A stretch of DNA of 64,000 nt from Brassica napus (taxonomy: Eukaryota; Streptophyta; Magnoliopsida; Brassicales; Brassicaceae). Made by a program: the position numbers and the translations under genes. Under the pieces are notes generated by a model, which was not told the origin of the DNA, ran no database searches, and saw only the letters and a list, made by a program, of their open reading frames with translations. Below, in pieces: positions 39,166 through 50,033 of this stretch (position 1 is the first letter of the stretch; every line of letters begins with the position of its first letter). The stretch spans positions 51,173,374 to 51,237,373 of the forward strand of contig NC_063450.1 of the NCBI RefSeq assembly GCF_020379485.1, in the 5' to 3' direction.

Positions 39166-39519
39166 AAAGTTTTAGTTTTGGAGATAGACATTTTTTATCA
39201 TTAAATTCATTTAAAAACGGTTTACAATTTGCTGTTAATATATATTTGACGTTCATTAAAAATCTAGTACATTATCAATATAAAAATCTGTGATTGTGTA
39301 ATAGAATAGATTTTCGATGTCAAAAAAAAAAGAAAAAAACCATTTGTGATTGTGTGACGACTATTTTATGTTTTTCCTTTCAACAAACTTTTTCTTTGGA
39401 CATCATCAAGTGTCCTGTCCTAGTTTAATTAGTTTTGTGTATCAATCATATGCGTGTTGTATATGATTACATATATAACGCATAGTTCGTATGTTAATGT
39501 TAGCATATATTAATTGTAC
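39166..39519. other. start of the tandem duplication unit 1
   Basis: 39340-39515 (catttgtgattgtgtgac, gtgtatcaatcatatg) resembles 43180-43345, marking the left edge of the segment duplicated with the phosphorylase gene. No gene. Confidence 0.6.
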
Positions 39520-39712
39520 TTTTTTTTTTTTGACAGCAAACAATCACAGATTCATGTAAACTCTGTAAACCAAATTGGGAACTCTGCATCCATGTGTACA
39601 ACGAAAGACGATTGTTGCCGGGCACTACGTGCTAAGCTATCCGCCTTTATGTTCGCCGTCCTGGGTACATGAACGATTTCTGAGTTGAGAAAGCTTCTTC
39701 TTAAAAACTTTT
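39520..39712 (-). mobile_element. short 3' tail of a second LINE
   Basis: The minus strand encodes the RNase H C-terminus (EIVHVPRT, K.DSLARSARQQSSFVVHMDAE) with stop codons, ends in a 12-T run at 39520-39531 (poly(A) tail), and is cut after about 190 bp. It is a severely 5'-truncated insertion and is absent from the second duplication unit. Confidence 0.75.
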
Positions 39713-40111
39713 CAATTTTTAAAAAAAATGCATATATTAATATGACGGAATAATAAATTCTTAATATTTGTGATTATGTTTTAGATGAAGATTACTCCAA
39801 CAAAAACAATATACGGCGTAACTGAAATAGAGGAAAAAAAAATATTTAAAACGTAATTACCCCACAATTCTGCCTTTCTATCCTTTCCTTTTTCCTCACC
39901 TATTTTTACTCTAATACACATATACTAATCACATACGTCTAAAAATCTTTCACCGGTTCTAGTCTCGCACATAATAGTTGAACATATATAAATGTCCACG
40001 ATCGTAACGTGTGTAGTAGAATATTCATGTATTACAATAATAAAAGGAACCTAAGGAGAGATATGAGACTCATCACGATAAGCGTAAAAGAAAGGGTGAG
40101 AGAGAGAAGCT
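39713..40111 (+). promoter_or_regulatory. promoter of phosphorylase-like gene 1
   Basis: A TATA box (catatataaatg, about 39982-39993) precedes gtccacgatcgtaacgtgtg, a block also found upstream of gene 2 (near 47077). The leader contains aaaaggaacctaaggagaga, shared with gene 2. Confidence 0.6.
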
Positions 40112-42644
40112 ATGGGACACTTTTTGATTGGTCTGCTTGTGGTTGTTTTGTTTATTGGTAATGTTATTGAAGAAGCAAATGGTGAAATCTATCCAACAGT
40201 TTTGAGCAAGATAGAGTGGATGAACAAGAGAGGTCCTTATTTGGGGATTGTAGCTCCAAATAACTTTGAGCTTAATCCTCTTCTCGCTTCTCAAGCCTAT
40301 GTTCCATATCCCTCTGTGCCTTTCATCGATTTCGCAGGTTTTTTTTTTGTAGGACACAAAGTCGATTATTTCTTGTATATGTTTTTGAACTGTTTATTAT
40401 TATGATTGCTTGTACGTACGTAGCTAAGTGTTTTGTTTCCTTGCGTAAAAACTTCAAAATAGGATATCGTTAGGGTTCTTTTAACTACTAAGAGAGTTGT
40501 TTCGTGTGAATATCTATAATATACATATTTGTAGATACTGAACTGATGTAAATAAATCACGCAGGTAGAAGATTTCGATTTGGAAAAATATCCAACCAAC
40601 GGGTGGTGATCGTGATGACGGGATTAGGAATGGTTCGTTCACTGATCAAATACAACTCTTTCCCCTTATATCTATCAAATAATTTTAATCTTTTCGATTA
40701 AATAATATATATGCATATATAAACAGGTTAATGCAGGAGTAGCAACACAATTACTAGTGAGCCTGTTTAGGCTGAAAGGAGTGTTGCATTATGGAATCGC
40801 TGGAAATGCAGATGTTAACCTTGAGATTGGTGACGTCACTATTCCTAAATATTGGGCACACTCTGGTCTTTGGAATTGGCAGGTATAGGGTTGTATCGAA
40901 AAGATAGTTCATACTTCATAGTTATTTTGATATATATGTTGGAACTCATATATCATATGCACATGCTTAATTACTAGAATCCATATATATAGTTCAACGA
41001 TCTATATCTATGTCGTAGGAAAGACTGAAAAATCTATTGGACGCCTTTAATTTATTTGTTTACATAATATTAAATGTTTTGCGGTCATATATAGTTGTTA
41101 AGAGACTTATAAAAAAGTTATTATCGTGGGTTTGGTAATTTTTTTTGCACATGTTCAAAATCTGCTATGATATATATATGTACCAATAACAATTTTCTGC
41201 TTCTCAACTATAATCCATATATCAACGACTCATATCTATGTCGTAGGGAAGTCTCGTAAATCTATTGGACCAGCTGGTTTCAATACTACTTGTTGCCTTT
41301 AAGTTGTATGATTGCACAAATAATACATGTTGAAACTTGTGGTCTTAGCTGCTAAGAGTAGCAAAGCTTTTTATTACTATAGTTTATGATGGGTTGGGTT
41401 TTGTGCGTTAATTAGTATCGTTTTTTTTGTAAGTGTTAATTAGTATCATATCAAGTATCACAGCTACCACATGCATGTATATATGTTTTGTTTTTGAAAA
41501 AGTAGGTATCCCATGTTGAAAATTCCCTTGCATATATACAAGGGAATTTTCTAAATATACTTAATACATTTTCAAATTTGATTACAGAGGTATGGAGCTG
41601 GGATTGACGATGAACTAGCATTGGAAGCCCCTGGAGACTATACTCGTGATATTGGTTATCTCCAGTTTTCTAAGTACAGTAACGGAAGCGACAACGTTCT
41701 CAATCGAGTTTGGTACCAACCGGAAGAAATCTTTCCGGTCACCGGAACTCCTGAAGTCCGGGAACACATCTTCTGGGTTCCCGTTGATAAGTCTTACTTG
41801 AATTTTGCACGCCAACTCGAGGTTTGTTTTGCTGATAATTATTTTATTTTGAATCCAAGTTGCATTTAGTAAATTTATCTGAAGATATATATACAACACT
41901 GCACGTTAGTCAGTTAGCTGTTACCTAGATTAGACATAATTGACTACAAATTTAAATTTCAACCTTTCATGGACACTATACAATATCCTTCACTAATTAA
42001 ACTATATTATTCAGAAAATAAAGATATCATAGGTCATAGGGTGACGTCCATCAAATGTAAGTACTACATGAGCATAGAATAAATAAAATCGAAAATGTAC
42101 GTATAAGTGCTAAATATAGTATATTCCTTATATTTATTTATATTCTCTTTTCTTGGTCAAGTATTTGATATATTTCTATCAATCTAAAAATGCGTAAGTA
42201 CAATAATTATATATAAATTTGTTATCATTAAATTATTGTGTCTTCTGTACGTGGATTGAATGAATATTCAACAAATAACAGGACACGAAGCTACCACAGT
42301 GCGTAAACACGACGTGCCTCCCTCGACCACCGAAGGTAACCATCGTTGACCGTGGGGTGAGTGCAAGTGTCTTCGTAGACAACGCCGCTTACCGGACTTT
42401 CCTCCGTTCTAAATTCAATGCCACCGCGGTAGAAATGGAAAGCACCGCCGTTGCTCTTATCTGCCACCAGCAAAGTATCCCTTTCGTTGTCATCCGTGCC
42501 CTATCCGATCTCGCCGGTGGCGGCTCCGACATGTCCAATGAGGCCGATATTTTCGGCAGTCTCGCCGCGCAAAACTCCGTGGATGTTCTCGTGAAGTTCG
42601 TTGGTTTGTTACCTCCACACGGAAGCAAAATTCAGTCAGAATAA
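40112..42644 (+). CDS. phosphorylase superfamily (PNP/UDP, bark-storage-protein-like) gene 1, 5 exons, 348 aa
   Basis: Exons: 40112-40337, 40565-40632, 40727-40882, 41588-41821 and 42282-42644 (1,047 nt). Signal peptide at residues 1-25 (MGHFLIGLLVVVLFIGNVIEE..). PNP_UDP_1 landmarks: GIVAPNNFELNPLL, RVVIVMTGLGMVNAG, HYGIAGNADVNLEIGDVTI, WYQPEEIFPVTGTPEVREH, the nucleoside-site NATAVEMESTAVA (Met/Glu of the fold) and IRALSDLAGG. The family includes purine nucleosidases and vegetative/bark storage proteins of secreted or vacuolar location. The precise substrate is unknown. All splice sites are GT-AG and the frame is intact. Homologous to At4g28940 (from memory). Tandem partner of the gene at 49636. 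Confidence 0.9.
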
Positions 42645-43473
42645 TAAGAGTGGGTGTATTTTAATAAAGAGCATGCATGTAACGTAAAAATAAGATGTAT
42701 CTGTCTGTTTTTTTTTCAATAATAAGAGGTGTGCTTCGTTCATTGGTTTAAAACAATTAGAAGCTTTGTTTTATCTCTATATCGGGGTTTCAAAACAATT
42801 AGAAGCTTTGTTCATTAATTTTATTTTCTGTTTATTCGTTAATGTATATTTTTGTAAAAAAAAATTGAGGTTCTTTAGAATCGATACAAACCATATTTTG
42901 TCTTACGCAAAATAAGATTTGTCTTCTATTTTTAATGGCCTTGGTATTTGTTTTATATTTTCATGGTTTTTAAATGTAAGATTAGTTTTCTTGTGCTTCG
43001 TTATAGGCATACATTATATTTTGATAAACTGCATCCACGCAACTTTTTATGTTGCTATTATTATTTTTTGTCAGACTGGACCACAATTTCTTTTGCTAAA
43101 CTGGACCACAATTTTTTCCTCATAAAGACCGTAATAAATCAATACTAGCCATGTCGCACACAAAAAAATCAATAATGTAGGCATTTGTGATTGTAACTAT
43201 TTTATGTTTTGCTGGCAACACTTATTAGCTTGTCCTAATTTAATTGGTTTCGTGTATCAATCATATGATCGCATACATATAATTAAGTATATCGCATATG
43301 GCATCTAGTTTACGTTCCATGCATGTGTGTGTATATTAATTACATGAATAGTTTTACACACACAAAAGGCTATTCGGACTCGATGCGACTTATCTTCGTT
43401 TTTATTTTATTTTTAAGTTAATGTCAGCATAATAAACTGATTGTGCTTTAAGGGTTTTGTTTTTAATAACATA
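42645..43473. other. gene 1 3' flank and start of duplication unit 2
   Basis: Holds the gene 1 3' UTR (similar to that of gene 2: gagcatg..taacgt, aagatgtatctg). 43180-43345 aligns with 39340-39515. No gene. Confidence 0.55.
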
Positions 43474-44003
43474 CTAGTTTAAGATTCGCGCCTTGTAAGT
43501 TTTTTATAAACATTATATATATTATTTTTATGTATTGTAAATTTTTTTACATATTTATGAAATAATAAATATATATTGAATAATGAAAAAGCCAGTAACT
43601 ATTACATATACAATTAAATTGGTGAGAACACATACATAAATTTCTTTAATCCAAACAATCACTTTTTTTTCTATTTTATATGGTATATATTTAAATTTAA
43701 ATGACATTAACATATATATAGTGTATTCTTAATATTGATATATATTAAATGATGTTTTCTACTCATATAATTTTTTGATCATTTGTACATTTTTACATTA
43801 AATCATTGGTAACAAAATTTTCATTGTGGGATTAATATTTTAGTAATTTATATTTTTTAAAAACATTAAGGCTAAGTTTAAAATTTAAATATTAAGTTGT
43901 CAATATTTGCTCAAAGTTTTTACCAAAACATTTTTTGTTTAAAGAAAAGTTTGAAATTAAAATATTTATGTATTTTATATGGTAAATAGTTTAATTTAAA
44001 CGA

Positions 44004-44040
<37 letters not shown>

Positions 44041-44534
44041 CGCTTAATATTAATTAAATGAGGCTTTTTACTTATATGATTTTGTAATCATTTGTATCTT
44101 ATCATAACAAAAAAATTTAAACTAAAAATCACAAAAATTGAATGTTAAACATTTAACAGTTTTAGTAATTTATAATCGTTTAAAAATCAAAATATAACAT
44201 ATACAGAAAAATCTAAATTTTATTATATGGTTAATGTAGTTGTTTAATTTATTTTATTAATTTAAAATTAAAAAAATATGATAGAGAATACACTAACTTA
44301 TTATTCAAAATCATTAATTTTTATATATATATTTTAGCTACATTAGGTAATTCCGTAGTTTTTATTTAAGGAAAGATGGAAGACATTAATAATGAATTTA
44401 TTGTTAGTTTAATAAAAAGCTTATTATATATTTAGATGGACCAATATATTTCTCTAAAGATTTTAAGGCTCATTCTGGTGATGACACATGACTACCTCAA
44501 ATGTTATAATATTTTTCTTTTAATATATAGGAGA
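43474..44534 (-). mobile_element. Helitron-like element, 1,061 bp
   Basis: Minus strand: starts TCTCCTATATATTAAAAGAA and ends GGCGCGAATCTTAAACTAG|T; flanks A (43473) and T (44535). The terminal hairpin is weak, so the boundaries are tentative. Non-coding, with a (TA)n run near 44010-44038. It is absent from duplication unit 1, so it is younger than the duplication. Confidence 0.6.
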
Positions 44535-44559
44535 TATCTATACAATTATTTATAAAGTG

Positions 44560-45150
44560 ATTTAGCTTATTTGTCATGATTTCCATGATTTTAGGTAATT
44601 TTACTTATTTTTCATGTTTTAATTAGGTTTAAGCTGAGTCATTAATTTATTAATAGTTTTTAGTTGAGTCCATAATTTATTAATTTAAATAATATAACTA
44701 TAAAATATGTAATTATATATATAATTATTTTGATTTTGATTATTTATCATGTTTTCCATGATTTTAGTCAATTTTGCTTATTTGTCATGTTTTTATTAGG
44801 TTTTAGCTTAGTCACTGATTTATTAATAATTTTTAGTTAAATCATTAATTTATTAATTTAAAAAAATATCCGTAATGAATTTATATATAATTGAAAACGA
44901 ATTTTGATTTAATAATATTTAAATCTATATGTTATATTAAAAAAAATCTTATTTTCTTATTAGGTTTTAAGCTTTTATATAGGTCATTGATTTATTATTA
45001 GTTTTTAACTGAATATTTATTAATTTTCACAAACACCGTAGTGAATTCTATATATAATAAGTCACGAATTTTATTTTAATAATATTAAATTTATATGTTA
45101 TATTAAATACTTAATTATAAACTAATATAATTAAATTGTGAAAATATATT
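44560..45150. repeat. diverged tandem repeat, about 180-bp unit
   Basis: Units beginning near 44568 and 44747, and a partial one near 44955, share cttatttgtcatg, ccatgattttag, attaggttt(t)aagct and agtcattaatttattaata. AT-rich, non-coding. Confidence 0.55.
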
Positions 45151-46037
45151 TTAAAATTAAGAAATTCTTATATATATTGTGTTGCTATCTGAAAACAATA
45201 TTTTTTTGTTATAAAGTTAAAAATTAAGATATAAAACAATTTATAATTAAATATTAGTCAAACAAAAATATTTATATAAAAATATTTTCTAAATATTTCT
45301 AATAGCTTCAGTTGGTGACCACTAGAAGAATGAAAAAAAACGAACAAAATAAAAAATAAGATTTCATTTGTGGAATTGAAAAAATAAAAAAAAATATGAA
45401 TTTTTGTTCAATTTGTTCCTTATCAAAATTGCATAGGGAAATTTTCTCTTATAAATTCATTCTTCCATGGGGAATTTAGAAGAAAAAAGTGGGATCTACC
45501 TTTTAATAATTTGACTAAAATTTCAACATAACTGGTATAAATTTTAAGGAACAAAGAATTTAGCATAATTTTTTCCTTCAACATGTTCACCAATTAGAGT
45601 TTTATTATGCCGATTTTTGGATTAATAAGACATAAAATAATAAGTATTCGTAAGATGATTATGTCTGCATGTGTGGGTAAAACACCTATTATATATATAT
45701 ATAATACGGAATAATAAATAATACGTTATTATATTTGGAGGAAAAATTACTCCCACAAAATATTTGTTCTTTTTTTTGGTAATCTACTCCCACAAAAATA
45801 TAGGGTGTAACATCAACAATAGTGGGGAATCGGCACACGTGCTAAATTTAAATTTGTAATTTGTAAAAGAGACATATTACGTTGAGCTGGCATTTTTGGT
45901 CATATTTTTATAAAATAGCCCCACCCTTCTCAAGTCGAATTCACTCTGTCCCGCTCCCATGCTCTTGTTTTTTTTCCACTGTTCAGTTCTCATGCAGTAA
46001 ATATTTTCTATTAGTTCCCCAAAATTTAATGCCATAA
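45151..46037. other. AT-rich spacer, partly homologous to unit 1
   Basis: About 45700-45830 (acggaataataaat, attactcccacaaaa, gtgtaac) resembles 39745-39820 upstream of gene 1. No gene. Confidence 0.45.
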
Positions 46038-46157
46038 GAACATGATTAATTGAGGGATTTAAGAGCTGGTTCTTAGTTTTTTTAGTTAAAAGTTAAGGGC
46101 GGTTTCTTATATTTTGCTAAGAACTTCACCCTAAGATCCCCTCCACTAATGATGCTC
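46038..46157. mobile_element. Tourist-like MITE, 120 bp, TAA target duplication
   Basis: Ends GAACATGATTAAT and (inverted) GAGCATCATTAGT, with TAA on both sides (46035-46037 and 46158-46160). The interior is a fold-back (ctggttcttag.. / ..ctaagaacttcacc). Same family as the two intronic copies at 50575 and 50785. Confidence 0.75.
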
Positions 46158-47127
46158 TAATAATTATTAAACTAATTATGATTTCTTCTAACTTTTGCCG
46201 ACCCTTCTTATTTTCTTGTCACCTTCAAAATTTGAGTTATTATACTATATTGTTTGTCTAGTTGATCAAAAAGCATTTTTTGTTAAATTACAATCAATAA
46301 ATTTAAATGTTTAAAATTATTTTATGCTTGATATGTTATATGCTGTAAAAAATTATATATATGCATGAACTATATATATACGTATTAGTCAAGAACAGTA
46401 TAATTAATGATATGTTTGATTTAGATTCCAAAGTGATGTTAGGCTATGTGGGAAGCAAACCTTATGTTCGGATCTAATTGCAACAACAGCCTCATCTTTT
46501 GATATGTACCATGCTATCCTGTTGCTGTTAGTGATGTATTCCCTCATGGCCTCATCGCTAAGGTAGATGATTGACCTCATGGCTAAGGCAGATGAATAAA
46601 AGGGAGAAACAAAATTCTGTTTGTTAAGTTTTAATCAGAAGTGGTATAATGTATAATGTATTAATATCTGTTATTACTATCAATATGTGTTGGTAAATAT
46701 AACGTTATTTATACATACAAAATAAATATTATTATTATAAATTTATTTAAACAATTATTATAATATCTATAAATATTTTTCTAAATCTGCCACAAAATAT
46801 AGGGCCCCCAAAATATAACTGAATTATAGGAAACATTTACATTAAAAAGTTACTCTTGATTTTTTCTTATATCCTCCTGTCGAATGCAAAGAATCAAAAA
46901 TAAAGAACGAAAAACTAAAGTTAGAGAGCGTTTCTCTTCCACATAATATAAGAGGAGAACAAAATTCCTCTCTATAATCCCAAAAAAACAAAAACCCAAA
47001 ACTTTGTCTTTGATCACTCAGTCTTTACGCTCACCGGTTCTAGGCCCACCCATAGTGGTTGAGTCATATATCAATCTCCACGTTCGTAACGTGTGTTTTG
47101 GACTGTTAGTGTGTTACATTATCTCCA
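46158..47127. promoter_or_regulatory. ancestral promoter region of phosphorylase gene 2, now detached
   Basis: About 47030-47100 (caccggttctag, tccacgttcgtaacgtgtg) matches the gene 1 promoter at 39950-40010. The TATA-like catatatcaat is weaker than in gene 1. The Helitron at 47128-49552 separates it from the gene 2 start codon. Confidence 0.6.
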
Positions 47128-49552
47128 CTAGGGGGCGGAGTTGTCGACAGAGTTCTTGTTTCATCTTAATACTTGCTAGGGTTATTATGGTTGTGAATTT
47201 TGCATTTTGAGTTGTTTTTCAAGTTTTTTTTATTGTTATAGGGTTAGAGTTGTGATGATGAACTGTGTATGCATTGTTCTCTACTTATGAAGGACTAAAT
47301 TGTGTTAATAATGTGATTGATATAGTTCGTGGTGTCGTTTGCTGTGTCACTGAGACTTATTGTTTGTTTGTCTTTTTAATTTGTTTCTTGTACTGTTGAG
47401 AGTACATAAATTATATTAAAGTTGTTGAGAGTACCTTTTGTTTCTAGATATTTTTTCTCCAGTTTAGTTGTGTGTATTAAGTAATAATTTTTATTATCCT
47501 TATTATGTTTGTTATGTGTTTTTATTTTATTTTTAAACTTATTGCTCTTACCGAACCTTTAAAACAAATACATGAAGACTTGTATAAATAACTATAAAAT
47601 GAGTGACAATTCTGAGTATTTGGGCTTTAATGAGTTTTAAACGAATTTATGCATTTCTCATAAGAAGACAATAGCATTGGCATGTTGACATTGGGCATGT
47701 AAGCTATTTTTATAAGACAAGAGTAGTGAGCAGATGGAGATGTTATTGTTGCTTTTGTGTCTATCGGGATTGTCTCTTGTATCTCTTGGTGTAGCTGTGT
47801 TTGTTTATCTTTTATTTGATGGGTAATATGTAAACAAAAATCATTGTTAGTAGTATTTATCAAAGTTCGTAATTTACTCTGTTTTTTTTTGTATAGGTAA
47901 GTTTACTGATTTTGGTTGTCGTCTTCGTCTTCTTCATTGCGGAAGTAAGTTTGTAAATTGTTAAATAGCTGGCCGTGTAGTTTGTATTTTTTTAGCTGGC
48001 TTGATGTATGTGTCGTTGAGTTTTAGTTGAGCTGATTGGTTTGTTATATTTGTTTTGAAGTTTATTTCTAAGATTAGACAAAAAAAAAGAGGTAATCATT
48101 AATGATTCGTCTTTTTTTGGAATTCTAGTTTGTGTAAAATTAGTTTGATAAGTAAGAGAGATAAATAGACGATCGCAAAATAGGAAATATTTTTGATTAT
48201 TAATGTTAGCACAATATAGATAATAATATAAAGGGAATTATGTGTTGATTGTTTCTTACAGATCAATGAGGAGACGGATAAGGACTCGAGTTGTTTCTTT
48301 GGTAAAGTCAGAGCTCTGGACAGAACGGATTTTCCCAACCACATCTGCAAGTTTAAATATCAGTTATGATATCGAAACATAATATAAACCCAGATGCAAT
48401 ATGATAATATACCTGGGAGTTATAGGTTTGTGTTCACAATCACTTGAAAATTGTCGAACAGTCTAGTTATGATTGGAGATTGATCTCAGGAGCACCTGTG
48501 ATGACTTCATCATTAATAGTTGGTGAGATGAAACGAATGAAGAATGGATTATCAGTTATCTTGTACATGCTTGAGCACATAGCAACCTCAAAACGATCGA
48601 CTTTCACAATAAAACCGGCTTTCAAAGATGACATGTAATGATTAGCACGTCCGACATGAATAAACTCATGAATCACGGAGTCTGCAAATAATATTATTCA
48701 ACAAAGAATCAGGAAATCAATTAAAAAATATATATTAAATAAATGTGATAAATCTAAGATTAACTTACCTTTTCATCAAGGAAGAGAACTGTGATTCCTA
48801 TAAACTCACTGTCTTTCTTGAAATTCAGGGAATCCCATAAGCGAGGAGGTTAGAGACTATGCTCTGACTACTACGACCAAGAGGGAGACACTTGAATGTT
48901 GAGTGACGGACGCCGGGGACGCCAGTTTGAGGAACTGGAGAGGCAGAAAGAGACATTTTCTAGAAGATGGTTAAAGCTAAGAGGAATCAATGAGTTTTGT
49001 GGAGATGCAAATTGGGTTCATCAAAGATGAGAATCATATATATAGAGTTTAGAGAAGGACTACAAATAAGGAATATTTATGATCAAACGATTTAAGATGG
49101 GGAGATGAAGAGTTCGCCGGTGAAAACATAGATTACGAACAGACACACGGCGCAACTCTGTAACTCAGACTTGTCTAAGACAATGATGAAAAGAACCCTA
49201 ACTCATATTAAACAAAGACAGTTTACAATATGGGAAAACTATAATTGTTTTTTTTCCATATAATGTGATGAATCTCATTTAAAAATGAAACTAATAATAC
49301 ACTTGTAGGCCCGGTCCACAGAGAAAACCGAAGAAACAAGGATTTCCGACCTTCATAAATATATATTAGTTTCAGCTATCAATGTACAAAATATCATTTA
49401 ATTTAGTGGTATAAATGTTGATATTTATATCTCAATAACCCGGGTTCGAACCATGTGCTCGACACTTTTTCACACTTTTTAAAAGTGAGATCCATAAAAC
49501 GCTGACGTGGCGCGCTGGAGAAAAAGCAAAAACTCAATCATTATAATATAGA
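47128..49552 (-). mobile_element. Helitron carrying an RPA-like gene remnant, 2,425 bp (3' boundary tentative)
   Basis: Minus strand: begins TCTATATTATAATGATTGAG, flanked by T at 49553. The proposed 3' end is ..CCCCCTAG|T at 47128 with A at 47127; a clear terminal hairpin is not seen, so the 3' limit is uncertain. Comparison with gene 1 supports an insertion here: the promoter block ends near 47120 and homology to the gene 1 leader (aaggaacctaagg) resumes at 49563. It contains the RPA-like pseudogene in the same orientation, as in RepHel/RPA Helitrons. Confidence 0.6.
48260..48957 (-). pseudogene. replication protein A-like (OB-fold/DUF223) pseudogene
   Basis: Minus-strand pieces in order: LNFKKDSEFIGITVLFLDEK (near 48775-48835), VIHEFIHVGRANHY, SLKAGFIVKVDRFEVA, MYKITDNPFFIRFI (48510-48676), then LADVVGKIRSVQSSDFTKE and TTRVLIRLLID (48265-48350). 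This is the second OB fold typical of plant RPA1-like/DUF223 proteins found in and around Helitrons. An upstream MSLSASPVPQTGVPG frame (ATG at 48957) is shifted relative to the next segment, and intron-like gaps separate the pieces. Not an intact gene. Confidence 0.7.
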
Positions 49553-49635
49553 TTTAGATATATAAGGAACCTAAGGGGGAGAGATATGAGACTCACGAGA
49601 AGCATAAAAGAAAGGTTAATTAAGTGAGAGAAGTT

Positions 49636-49965
49636 ATGGGACACTTTCTGATTGGTCTCCTTGTGGTTGCTCTGTCTATTGGTAATGTTATTGAAGAGGC
49701 ATATGGTGAAATACCTAGACCAGTTTTGAGCGAAATAGAGTGGATTAATAAGAGAGGTCCCTTTTTGGGGATTGTAGCTCCAAACAACTATGAGCTTAAT
49801 CCTCTCCTTGATTCCCAAGCCTATGTTCCATATCACAGACTGCCTTCGATCGATTTCGCAGGTAAAATTTTGTTCTATGTTTGTTATTAAATTAATTTAT
49901 ATGAACTTAATTCCTTTTTTCTTTCTTCAAATTTGTAAAACATGATAATTTTTTTTCATTGAACG

Positions 49966-50033
<68 letters not shown>

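Noticed and set aside
47004..47210. 68-codon frame near the detached promoter
   Set aside because: It overlaps the promoter block shared with gene 1 and crosses the Helitron border.
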